A model generated the notes under the pieces. The model was not told where the DNA came from, did not search any database, and saw nothing but the letters and a program-made list of their open reading frames with translations. A program made the translations under genes and the position numbers. From Thermococcus henrietii (GTDB lineage Archaea > Methanobacteriota_B > Thermococci > Thermococcales > Thermococcaceae), in assembly GCF_900198835.1 (NCBI RefSeq), contig NZ_LT900021.1:806001-870000 (forward strand): a stretch of 64,000 nt of DNA, given 5' to 3'. Shown in pieces: positions 8,098 to 21,997 of the stretch (the stretch's first letter is position 1; each line of letters starts with the position of its first letter).

Positions 8098-9199
8098 GTT
8101 CCAATTCTCCTAGAGTCTTATTGCAACAGATTATCAACACTAACCGAAACAACACATACAGTCGTCTTTCAATTCTCCTAGAGTCTTATTGCAACTCGGC
8201 TACTATGCCCAGGACCTGGGCTATACCTCGGGCTTTCAATTCTCCTAGAGTCTTATTGCAACGGATGAAGATGAGTGACACGACAGAAGGCCCGGAAATC
8301 CTTTCAATTCTCCTAGAGTCTTATTGCAACGGCCTGAAAGCCGAGGCAACCCTAATTAGGCTCCCGTCTTTCAATTCTCCTAGAGTCTTATTGCAACGGC
8401 GTCGGCTAATCCAATGCCTCTAATGATTTTAAATCTTTCAATTCTCCTAGAGTCTTATTGCAACGGTTGGTGAGCTAATGCCTTCTACGATTTTTCCGTT
8501 CCTTTCAATTCTCCTAGAGTCTTATTGCAACCGTCCAGCTCCTCCGCGAGCGGGATTGTTGGGAATATCTTTCAATTCTCCTAGAGTCTTATTGCAACAA
8601 TATGGCCCGTCGTCTGGGTATAAAACTCGCTTCTCCCTTTCAATTCTCCTAGAGTCTTATTGCAACGATTGTGATTACTTCGATATTGCAGAGACCAGGA
8701 GCTTTCAATTCTCCTAGAGTCTTATTGCAACTGATGCCCACCCTGTTGATGTCCACCCCGTCGCCGTCTTTCAATTCTCCTAGAGTCTTATTGCAACCAG
8801 AAAACGGTTACGGGATTGAAGGCCAATACTACCCTTTCAATTCTCCTAGAGTCTTATTGCAACTTCTTGAGAATTGCCATCTCCTTAGCGATTCTCTTTA
8901 CTTTCAATTCTCCTAGAGTCTTATTGCAACCGGAATTCTGGGTTAGCACGTCCACAAATACGTCTAACTTTCAATTCTCCTAGAGTCTTATTGCAACGCG
9001 GGAGTATAGAAAACTCCTGGAGCGTAGACAATCAGCTTTCAATTCTCCTAGAGTCTTATTGCAACCACAGGAGAGGTTTCCTACTACGTTCTCGTGGACA
9101 AGCTTTCAATTCTCCTAGAGTCTTATTGCAACCCGAAACCTTTATAAAACCTGAAATCCAACAAAATTTCTTTCAATTCTCCTAGAGTCTTATTGCAAC
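8098..9199 (-). CRISPR. CRISPR array, 17 repeats and 16 spacers, type I-B
   Basis: Seventeen copies of a 30-nt repeat start at 8098, 8166, 8233, 8301, 8368, 8435, 8502, 8569, 8637, 8702, 8768, 8834, 8901, 8968, 9036, 9103 and 9170. Spacers are 35-38 nt. Read on the minus strand, the repeat begins GTTGCAATAAGACTC and ends GGAGAATTGAAAG. The last eight bases, ATTGAAAG, match the 5' tag of Thermococcales crRNAs, so transcription runs leftward. This is confirmed by the only degenerate copy (8098-8127, two changes in the tag end) lying at the left, leader-distal end. The other 16 copies look identical. The leader and a TATA box lie at the right. Confidence 0.97.
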
Positions 9200-9246
9200 A
9201 GGGTGCGAAACTTGCCTTTTTGTTCAACAAAGGAAGGAGGACCTCC

Positions 9247-9257
9247 CAATATTTAAG
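9247..9257 (-). promoter_or_regulatory. Predicted TATA box of the CRISPR array
   Basis: On the minus strand this reads CTTAAATATTG. A start about 25 bp downstream would fall near 9227, roughly 28 nt before the first repeat at 9199, the expected arrangement for a pre-crRNA transcript. Confidence 0.6.
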
Positions 9258-9674
9258 CCTTTCTGGAAATTGGTGCCAATTTCGAGGGTCTTGCTAGTCG
9301 TGGTTGAGGAGATAAACCCACTTACAAAGGTGGCGATGCCATCTTTTTGCTTGGTTTGTATTAACCTGGGAATATGTATTGCCAAATGCCAAGGTGTCAG
9401 TGCCAGCGATTTCTTGAAAGCTGACATAAAATCTCCTGTCATGAAAAATGGCCAGATTTGAGCAGGGATTGAGCGAATTTGGGCTAGGTATGCCCACATT
9501 TCAACGTCTTGAAGAAAATTCGGAATATTCTACAATAAAAATGTGACAAGATGTTCCAGTTTTTTGATACGTGAAAGTCGATTTTCCGGTGATTATCGGG
9601 GGAATTTTTTGCGCTTTCTCCGTTATGATAGTCTCTATCCCAAATCGGGGCGTTCTTAGCGTGATGCATCGGAA

Positions 9675-9684
9675 AAGTTAAAAT
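9675..9684 (+). promoter_or_regulatory. Predicted TATA box of cas2
   Basis: AAGTTAAAAT lies about 35 bp before the cas2 ATG at 9715, with GATGGTGG as ribosome site between. It points away from the array, so the leader region carries divergent promoters. Confidence 0.5.
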
Positions 9685-9714
9685 TTCCCAACCTCAAACT
9701 CTGATGGTGGTTCC

Positions 9715-9972
9715 ATGTACATTATCGTGGTCTATGATGTCAACGTGAAGCGCGTCAACCACGTGAAAAAGTTCCTCCGCCAGCACCTGCACTGGGTTCA
9801 GAACAGCGTCTTCGAGGGCGAGGTCACGAGGGCTGAATACGAGCGCATCAAGGCCGGGCTGAAGGGGATAATAGATGAAAACGAGGATTCGGTGGTAATC
9901 TACCGCCTCCGCTCCCAGTCACTGCGCGACGTCCTCGGCACGGAGAAGAACCCGATGGAGGACATCATTTGA
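9715..9972 (+). CDS. cas2: CRISPR-associated endoribonuclease/adaptation protein Cas2
   Basis: The 85-residue protein has the Cas2 ferredoxin fold and its N-terminal strand MYIIVVYDVNVKRV, with the conserved Asp at residue 8, and later VWxQNSVFEGEVT-like and VVIYRLRSQS segments. Cas2 bridges two Cas1 dimers during insertion of new spacers. Unusually, it is alone on the + strand while every other cas gene is on the minus strand. It lies directly after the leader and converges on the second cas4 gene with an 8-bp overlap of the 3' ends. It has its own TATA box and GGTGG ribosome site. Confidence 0.95.
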   Translation: MYIIVVYDVNVKRVNHVKKFLRQHLHWVQNSVFEGEVTRAEYERIKAGLKGIIDENEDSVVIYRLRSQSLRDVLGTEKNPMEDII

Positions 9973-10654
9973 CCTTTAGCTCCTCCCTGTCAATCTCGGC
10001 GCAAATCGGCCTGTATGGACAGCGGTTGCACACCCAACCCTTTCTTCCAACCGTTGATATCCAGCGCGGAAACTTCCCGCTTTCCAGCTCCTCAACGGCA
10101 TCTATAACCCGCTCGGCCCTCCGCAGGAACCTCCTGAAGAGGCCCTCGTCGAACTCGACGGGGAATACTCGGAAGTCAAGCCCGTTCCTGTCGAAGATGT
10201 AGATGTATCCCTTCTCCTTCCCAAGCATTCCCATGTAGGCGTTAATCTGCTCAACCCACTCCCGCGACGGCTCCGCATGCTCAAGGTCCTGATTTTTTCG
10301 CGGAATTCCTTCACCGTTGCCCTCGAAGCCCTTGAACTTGAACTCAAGGACGTAGGGACCCTTAACGGCATCGGCCCTTCCGACGAGCTTCCATCCGTCT
10401 CTTATCGGATACTCAACAGAGACTTCGAACTCCGCGCTCCCGACGACCTCCGCCAGCCAGCCGTGCAGGGCGGAGCCTATCCTTGCCTCCCAGTGGCGTG
10501 AGGGGTTGTACGCGTTGAGGTATATGTCGAGGGCGGCCCTTCTGAGGCAGTAGCTCAGAGAGGTCACCCATATTCTCCTCTCGGGCCTGTGGTTGCCGTT
10601 TATGGCGTTCCTAATTCTCTCGTTGAAGGATTTGATTTCCTCCGGGAGGTTCAT
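9965..10654 (-). CDS. Second Cas4-like PD-(D/E)xK nuclease, last gene of the cas operon
   Basis: This 229-residue protein resembles Cas4/RecB nucleases. Visible features are an N-terminal Cys (SLSYCLRRAAL, about 34), the metal site GRADAVKGPYVLEFKFKG (Asp, Glu, Lys of PD-(D/E)xK), and three C-terminal cysteines in CNRCPYRPIC. The four cysteines would hold an Fe-S cluster. Two different Cas4 proteins in one locus is a pattern known in Pyrococcus, where the pair sets PAM choice and spacer orientation. The start ATG follows GAGGTGGT and is only 10 bp after the cas1 stop. Its 3' end overlaps cas2 tail-to-tail. Confidence 0.85.
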   Translation of the reverse strand: MNLPEEIKSFNERIRNAINGNHRPERRIWVTSLSYCLRRAALDIYLNAYNPSRHWEARIGSALHGWLAEVVGSAEFEVSVEYPIRDGWKLVGRADAVKGPYVLEFKFKGFEGNGEGIPRKNQDLEHAEPSREWVEQINAYMGMLGKEKGYIYIFDRNGLDFRVFPVEFDEGLFRRFLRRAERVIDAVEELESGKFPRWISTVGRKGWVCNRCPYRPICAEIDREELKVK

Positions 10655-10664
10655 TCAGACCACC

Positions 10665-13263
<2,599 letters not shown>

Positions 13264-13289
13264 TACAGCTTCACCTGTAACAAGTTAAT

Positions 13290-13320
13290 TTGTAGTGATT
13301 TTTATAGTTTTTGTTGTAGT
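13290..13320 (-). promoter_or_regulatory. Internal promoter with flanking direct repeats, upstream of the AAA ATPase
   Basis: On the minus strand CTATAAAAA (13307-13299) is a strong TATA box about 40 bp before the ATPase ATG. Two copies of ACTACAA, at 13320-13314 and 13296-13290, start 24 bp apart and bracket the TATA box. A repressor bound there would block TBP/TFB. The upstream copy abuts the cas3 stop codon at 13321-13323. Confidence 0.55.
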
Positions 13321-15498
13321 TCACAGTATATCCCCTCTCTCCCCCGGTTCCCGCTGGAGGCCCAGTTCCGGGCTGTACTCGAGCTCCGCAACCAGTACGT
13401 ACTTCCCCGGCCCCCTGTCAGAGAGCCTGTGAAAGGCGTCACTTTCACTCAGGTACAGCCACATTGGAACGGGCACGAGGTAGCGGTGAACCTCGATTGA
13501 CCGCCCGTGGTTAATCAGCTCCAAAACCCTGTCCTGGTAAATCCCGGGAACCGCTTCGAGGCCGCGGAACATCTCGTAGAATCTCCTCTCGCTCTCCCCG
13601 CCCTTCAGAGGCTTTAGGCCCCCGAACAGTTCGAGGGCCTGCTCCCTGTACGTTAACATCTCCTCCGTGAGCTTCCTCGCCAGCGGTTCATACGCACGGG
13701 TAACGAGTTCTGGAACCATGGATTCGAGGAGGGGCTTTCCGTTGAATTCCTCAAGGAGTTTGAGGCTCTCCTTCACGACCTCCATCGGGTACACCCTTTT
13801 GTCTCCGTCTCCACCCCTCGTCAGGATATGGACGTCCCGCGGTTCTCCAAATCCCCTCCTGTTCACCCTGCCGAAGCGCTGAATGAGCGCATCGAGGGGA
13901 GCAGGCTCAGTGATTATCGTCGAGAAGCTTATGTCGAGCGAGACCTCGACCACCTGCGTGGCAACGACGACGTCGTAGTCGTTCAGGTTCGCGAGGAGCT
14001 TCCTCTCCTTTTCCTCCCTGTCCCCGTAGGTGAACCTGCTGTGGAGGAGCATGGCGTTGTAGTCCTCGCTCAGGTGGGAATAAACCTCCATAGCCCTCGA
14101 TACGGTGTTGCAGGCAACCAGAACCGGACCATCTGCCGGAACTTCCGAGAGCAGTTCCTCAACCTCGTCCATTGAGCCGTCTATGACGTTCACGCGGTGT
14201 CTTGTGAAGCGGTCGGCCTCTTCCGGAGGAGCGGTTAACAGTTTGGGGTTGAGAGCTTCGCGTAAGAGCTCCTCAAGGAACTCGGGCAGGGTTGCGCTCA
14301 TCACGAGAGTTCTGGTCTTTCTCTCCCTCAGCAGTTCAAGCATCGCGAGGATTATTCCTAGGACGTTCGGCTCGTAGGCGTGAATTTCGTCGAAGATTAG
14401 GAGCGAGCCGGTTAGCTCCGTCAATCCCATCTCCGGAAAGCCGACACCGAAGAAAGGCTTCATGAGCTGGAAAGGTGTCGTGACCTTGAGGGGTGTGTAA
14501 ATCTTCCGGTAAAGCGAGGAGAGGCGCCTGTACTCAAGCTCTGAGGAGTAGAGATAGAAGGCCGAAGAGCTGTGCAGAACCCCAACGAGTTCAGGCTCGC
14601 GGAAGAGGCCCAAAAGGCGCGAGTGCATGGCGTCTATGCTGGCCTTGTAGGGAAGGACGTAGAAGATTCTGCTCGCCACTCCCTTCTTGGTTCGGAAGGC
14701 GTTCCTGTCGGCCCAGAGGAGGGAAGCCTCGGTTTTACCATAGCCCGTGGGTGCGCGGAGGATTAGGTTGCCCTCAGTTTCTCCCGCCTGCCTCTGGAGG
14801 GGCCTCCAGCGCTCGGGCGGAACCCTTGCCTCAACGGCGGTTCTTATGTCAGACAGCAGGCGAACGGCAAGCTCACCGGCTGAAGCGAGGTGGTCAGAGG
14901 CATTGAGAATTCCGCGGAGGAATACGAGCTCGTTCCAGTACTTTTGGGAGTTCCGCTCATACCAAGTTAACAGGGCGTCAAAGTCGTAGGCCATAATTCT
15001 CTCGGCCCAGTCTTCTGGAGTGTTGAAAACACCCTTCCGCCTTCCGAAGAAGTACAGCTCCCAGTAGGGGACTCGCTCGAAGAAAATTCCCTCGATGTAG
15101 TCCCTGTTCTGGAGGAGCTCCTGCACCTTCTCCCCGAACTCTCCCCTGTGTTCCCGGCCCGGCAGCAGTTCCTCAAGCTCGTCGAGGGTTCTGTGGTGGG
15201 TGAGTATTGCGAGTGCAATGAGGTTTCTCTCGTCATCGGGGAGGTCGAGGAAGGCCGTGAAAGGTGCCGAGAGTATCTCGTGGCGGTAGCCCCACTTTCG
15301 AGGGTCTCTCTGGAACCCGCTCGCACACTTGCCGAGGTCGTGGAGAAGAACGGAGTAAAAGGAAAGCTCCCAGACGCAGGGGAAGAACTCCTCAAGCCAC
15401 TTGAACGCACCTTTTATGCTCCTCAGCACGTTTATGGCATCGTTGGTATGGCACTCAAGGAAATCGTGCGGAAGGAACTTGGCGTAGCAGACCTTCAT
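13321..15498 (-). CDS. cas3: CRISPR-associated nuclease/helicase Cas3 (HD and helicase domains fused)
   Basis: The 725-residue Cas3 degrades target DNA after Cascade binds. An N-terminal HD nuclease domain shows His-Asp at 53-54 (LLHDLGKCASGF), a candidate upstream His in ECHTND, and LTHHRTL. The superfamily 2 helicase follows, with Walker A RAPTGYGKTEAS, DEIH box LLIFDEIHAYEP, SAT motif VMSATLPEF, and QRFGRVNRRG. I chose ATG 15498 because it overlaps the cas5 stop as ATGA and has AGGTGG before it; an in-frame GTG at 15507 lies inside that ribosome site. All motifs needed for activity appear intact. It is read with cas5 upstream and the ATPase gene downstream. Confidence 0.95.
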   Translation of the reverse strand: MKVCYAKFLPHDFLECHTNDAINVLRSIKGAFKWLEEFFPCVWELSFYSVLLHDLGKCASGFQRDPRKWGYRHEILSAPFTAFLDLPDDERNLIALAILTHHRTLDELEELLPGREHRGEFGEKVQELLQNRDYIEGIFFERVPYWELYFFGRRKGVFNTPEDWAERIMAYDFDALLTWYERNSQKYWNELVFLRGILNASDHLASAGELAVRLLSDIRTAVEARVPPERWRPLQRQAGETEGNLILRAPTGYGKTEASLLWADRNAFRTKKGVASRIFYVLPYKASIDAMHSRLLGLFREPELVGVLHSSSAFYLYSSELEYRRLSSLYRKIYTPLKVTTPFQLMKPFFGVGFPEMGLTELTGSLLIFDEIHAYEPNVLGIILAMLELLRERKTRTLVMSATLPEFLEELLREALNPKLLTAPPEEADRFTRHRVNVIDGSMDEVEELLSEVPADGPVLVACNTVSRAMEVYSHLSEDYNAMLLHSRFTYGDREEKERKLLANLNDYDVVVATQVVEVSLDISFSTIITEPAPLDALIQRFGRVNRRGFGEPRDVHILTRGGDGDKRVYPMEVVKESLKLLEEFNGKPLLESMVPELVTRAYEPLARKLTEEMLTYREQALELFGGLKPLKGGESERRFYEMFRGLEAVPGIYQDRVLELINHGRSIEVHRYLVPVPMWLYLSESDAFHRLSDRGPGKYVLVAELEYSPELGLQREPGERGDIL

Positions 15499-16112
15499 TC
15501 CCGCCACCTGTGGAGGTAAACGCCGACCCCAAGTTCCTCGTCGTAGGGGAGGTTCAGCCTCGGCGCTTTGCCCCTTGGAAACGGCAGGACTACGAAAGGT
15601 CTGACGAGCCTTGCCTTCCTCGGCGTTACCGAATAGTCGTACTCGACGACGAGGGCGTGAACGACGCCGGGAACTCCGAGGCTCACTGGAAGAACGGTTC
15701 CGCCGACCAGGGCTTCCCTTTCCTCCAGACTAACCTCTTTTATCTCCTCAACCGTCGCCACGTCGCTCGAACGGCCGAGGAGGAGCTGATACCTTGGCCT
15801 TCTGAAGTGCTCCGCCCACTCATCCGGGAGGTAGAGGTAAAGCTCGGCGTTGTAGAGGAATTCGCGCCTCATTATGTCCGTCTCGACCTTTCCGAGGGCG
15901 TAGATTTTTTCGAGGTCAAGGCCTTTACCTCCGCTCCTGAAGACGTAGCCGACGTAGGGGAGCTCGGTTAGGTAGACAGGCTCACCCTTCGCCGCCGAGA
16001 GGATTCCCTGAACCGTTGAGGGTGGGGGAACCGGTAACGTCGGCTGATGGCCCGATTGAAAAGTGGGATAGCGGAAGGAAGCAGTCCACGCCCTCAGTTT
16101 GACCCGTATCAT
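15495..16112 (-). CDS. cas5: Cascade subunit Cas5 (type I-B)
   Basis: The 205-residue Cas5 caps the 5' tag of the crRNA in the Cascade complex. It begins MIRVKLRAWTASFRYPTF and soon shows the glycine-containing turn VPPPSTVQGILSAAKGE typical of Cas5 RAMP folds. The frame is open nine codons or more upstream, but ATG 16112 follows GGTGAGCCC and sits four bases after the cas7 stop, so it is the natural start. The stop overlaps cas3 (ATGA). No catalytic residues are expected, since Cas6 is the processing enzyme here. Confidence 0.92.
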   Translation of the reverse strand: MIRVKLRAWTASFRYPTFQSGHQPTLPVPPPSTVQGILSAAKGEPVYLTELPYVGYVFRSGGKGLDLEKIYALGKVETDIMRREFLYNAELYLYLPDEWAEHFRRPRYQLLLGRSSDVATVEEIKEVSLEEREALVGGTVLPVSLGVPGVVHALVVEYDYSVTPRKARLVRPFVVLPFPRGKAPRLNLPYDEELGVGVYLHRWRE

Positions 16113-16116
16113 GGGC

Positions 16117-19500
<3,384 letters not shown>

Positions 19501-19511
19501 TTAAAAGATTT
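19501..19511 (-). promoter_or_regulatory. Predicted promoter of the cas operon
   Basis: AATCTTTTAA on the minus strand is the best TATA-like element upstream of cas6. A start near 19480 would leave a leader of about 16 nt before the ATG, containing GGTGAT. The repeat-like element would then lie at about nucleotides 25-52 of the mRNA. Confidence 0.45.
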
Positions 19512-19594
19512 TCCACTGCAGAAGAAAAGATCCGGGTTTGGGGAAAGTTGGAAAGGAGAAGACAGATGGAGTTGAAACGTGCCGAAAGTCCCGA

Positions 19595-21820
19595 TCACCC
19601 GACCCTCTTCAGCTTCACGACCTCCTTTGCGAACTCCTCCAGCACTTCCTTGCGCATGCCCTCAAAGAATTTGATTGACCCCGCGTAGCTGTGGCCTCCT
19701 CCTTCAATTCCAGCTGAAGGCAGCTTTTCCTGGAGCCGCGGGATTATCTCGTTGAGGTCAAAGCTGTAAGCCGCCATCCCGTCGCTCGCTCTAACCACGG
19801 CGAAGTCCGGTCCGTAGGCGAGGGTTAAGATTGGAGAATCCTCGCCGTACTTCTCCTTGAAGTGGTCGTGGATTAAACCGCTCAGCTTGCCCGGTGAAGG
19901 ATAGCTGAACTTCGGCGCGAAGAGCTCGACATCGATGGTGTTGAACCTTATGCCGTTGGGCAGAACGACGCTCTTGACGTGCGGTAGAGATGCCTTCAGC
20001 GCTTTCTCCTGCTTCTCCTTGACCTCTGGGTAAATCGCGTTTATCAGCTCGCGGTGCCTCTGCAGGTTCCCGGTCAGGAGGAGAATCTCGTCTATTATCC
20101 CGTGCCCGTCCATGAACTTCCAGTAGAAGGCCTCGTGGTCTATGACCTCGGCAATCTTCTTCAGGTCTTCCTCGGTGAGGCCCTTCGCCTTCTTGGCAAT
20201 CTCAAGGTACTGGTAGAACTCCGGCGCCTTGCTTCTGTCGCCGGTTCCAGCGATGGCGGGCAGGTGCTTTATCTTGTCCTCAACGTCGGGGTTGACGAAG
20301 CGGGCCACCTCGGTGGCAAGCATTCCGGCAGTTAGTTCGTAGTAACCGCGCTTGACGTGGTGCGGATTGACGTGAACATCGACGTACTCATCCACCTTAG
20401 CCTTGTCCTCGCTCACCCACTCGCGCGGGTCGTGGTGGTCTATGACCACTATTGGGACCCCGTAGGCCTTTATCCTCTTGTAGGCCGGGATGTCCTCACT
20501 CGTTCCGCCGTTGTCCACTATCACGACGAGCGGAAGCGGGTCGCCGAACTTCTCGTGGTCCTCGACCATGAAGATTATGTCCTTGAGCACATCTTCCAGC
20601 TCGTAGAAGGGAGCCCTGCTCGGTCTGCGCTTGAAGAGCTTCCACCTCGCCCCCGGGTCCGGCGAGATGCTCTCTATCAGCGGGACTATCGCGTATTCAA
20701 GGGCCAGGCCTGAGGTGTATCCGTCGGTATCCGAATGGTGCCTCAGGAGAATCGGCCTGCCCTCAAAGATTGCCCTGCGTATCATGAATGCGGCCTTCAT
20801 AATCTTCGGCTTGAGCTTCTCTAAGACCTCACTCTGGATTAGGAAGCCAACGTCCTTCGGCTGGGCGCGCTTGTCGAGCTCGGCCTCTATCTGTTGCTTC
20901 ACCCTCGCCGCGTCCGGCCCCCAGAGCCTTGCCATGTCGCTGACTTCAATCTGAATCTCGCCCGAGTGGAAGGCTATCTTGCCTATGACCTCCACGATGT
21001 CGCCGACGTTTATGTTCGGGTAGGCCCTCACTCCCGGCGCCTCAAAGGCGGCCGCCCAGGTTATTCCCGTTCCGTCGGTTATCGTGAAGACCGTCGGCCC
21101 GCCGGTGACCTGTATCTGGGTGACCCTTCCCTGTATCCTCACGGTCTTTCCGGCCATGTCCTTGCTGAGCTCGGCTATCGGCGTTACGGGCAGTTCCTTC
21201 TTGACGACGACGGTCTTGTAGTGCCTCTGGGGCGACTCGATGAGGTCTATCTCCCTCTTGTCGGGTCTGACGTCGAGAACCTGAACGATTATCTCCTGTC
21301 CCGGCAGGTACTCCCTTCCGCCGAGGAGGTCCTTCCTCTTGATTAGGCCGACGACATGCGGGTTGAGCTTGACGAAGACTCCGAAGCGCTCGACCCTGTC
21401 GATTGTCCCCTTGTAGAGACTGCCGATTTCAACGTCCTCGTAGTCGCAGGTCTTGTCGAGTATGAAGACGACCTTGTACTTCCTGAGGCAGTCCGGGCAG
21501 ACCCACGTCGTTTCCATTCCCGGCTCCCAGGGCTCCTTTATCTTGCCACAGATGTCGCAGACGAGCACCTTGCCCGTTCCGCCACAGGTGGGACAGGTGT
21601 CGTAAACCGGGACGGTTCCCTTGCCGTGGCACTCAGGGCAGGGTATCTCATCAACCTCGTCCTCAACGCCGAGGTGGTCGAGGTTCCTGTAACCTTTCAG
21701 CTTGTCGCCTATCTTGAAATCAGCTGGAACATAGCCCCAGCCCTCGCAAACGGGGCACTCCTTCTCGCCGACCTTCACCTTTCCCGTTCCGTGGCACTCT
21801 GGACAGTCCTTAACCGCCAT
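19595..21820 (-). CDS. DHH-family phosphoesterase with DnaJ-type zinc fingers, S1 and OB domains
   Basis: A 741-residue multidomain nucleic-acid-handling protein. Residues 1-130 hold repeated CxxCxGxG zinc fingers (CPECHGTGK, CPVCEGWG, CPECHGKG, CPTCGGTG) and further CxxC pairs. Next comes an S1-like RNA-binding domain (EIGSLYKGTIDRVERFGVFV), then an OB fold (GKTVRIQGRVTQIQVTGG). The DHH phosphoesterase domain carries HHSDTDGYTSG, VVIVDNGG and the signature VVIDHHDP, with a C-terminal DHHA1 motif GGGHSYAGSIKF. The family includes RecJ-like nucleases and oligonucleotide phosphatases; the exact substrate is unknown. It lies just upstream of cas6 on the same strand, but the cas operon has its own promoter. 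Confidence 0.9.
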   Translation of the reverse strand: MAVKDCPECHGTGKVKVGEKECPVCEGWGYVPADFKIGDKLKGYRNLDHLGVEDEVDEIPCPECHGKGTVPVYDTCPTCGGTGKVLVCDICGKIKEPWEPGMETTWVCPDCLRKYKVVFILDKTCDYEDVEIGSLYKGTIDRVERFGVFVKLNPHVVGLIKRKDLLGGREYLPGQEIIVQVLDVRPDKREIDLIESPQRHYKTVVVKKELPVTPIAELSKDMAGKTVRIQGRVTQIQVTGGPTVFTITDGTGITWAAAFEAPGVRAYPNINVGDIVEVIGKIAFHSGEIQIEVSDMARLWGPDAARVKQQIEAELDKRAQPKDVGFLIQSEVLEKLKPKIMKAAFMIRRAIFEGRPILLRHHSDTDGYTSGLALEYAIVPLIESISPDPGARWKLFKRRPSRAPFYELEDVLKDIIFMVEDHEKFGDPLPLVVIVDNGGTSEDIPAYKRIKAYGVPIVVIDHHDPREWVSEDKAKVDEYVDVHVNPHHVKRGYYELTAGMLATEVARFVNPDVEDKIKHLPAIAGTGDRSKAPEFYQYLEIAKKAKGLTEEDLKKIAEVIDHEAFYWKFMDGHGIIDEILLLTGNLQRHRELINAIYPEVKEKQEKALKASLPHVKSVVLPNGIRFNTIDVELFAPKFSYPSPGKLSGLIHDHFKEKYGEDSPILTLAYGPDFAVVRASDGMAAYSFDLNEIIPRLQEKLPSAGIEGGGHSYAGSIKFFEGMRKEVLEEFAKEVVKLKRVG

Positions 21821-21997
21821 TCTCTCACCCCGCTTAGGTTACGGCTTTGGCTTAAAAACGTTAGCAGGTTCTCGCTTCTCCTGCCTCCATTTCGTGGTTC
21901 GAACCTACATGATGTCCTACACAAATCGCTTAAAAGGGCTAATTGGAAGATTTTTTCATGGTAAAAATGACGGAATGAGCGAATGGAGGGGAAGGCT

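Larger units (their letters stand above)
9200..9714 (-). other. CRISPR leader region
   Basis: About 515 bp with no convincing gene separate the first repeat from cas2. The stretch is richer in A+T than the surrounding genes, and its small frames have neither ribosome sites nor normal codon use. It holds the array promoter at its left end and the cas2 promoter at its right end. In Thermococcales, long leaders of this kind direct array transcription and new spacer insertion next to the first repeat. Alternatively a short unrecognised RNA could lie between 9300 and 9650. Confidence 0.8.

Noticed and set aside
8128-9169. Self-targeting spacers against genes in this window
   Set aside because: Reading the 16 spacers by eye gave no convincing match; only a computed search could settle it.
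8085-9185. Open frames across the CRISPR array giving repeated LSILLESYCN / FNSPRVLLQ peptides
   Set aside because: They are translations of the repeat; repeat spacing and the transcription direction show a non-coding array.
9224-9499. Minus-strand 91-codon frame and overlapping plus-strand 63-codon frame in the leader
   Set aside because: No ribosome site, unusual codon use, and position within a typical CRISPR leader.
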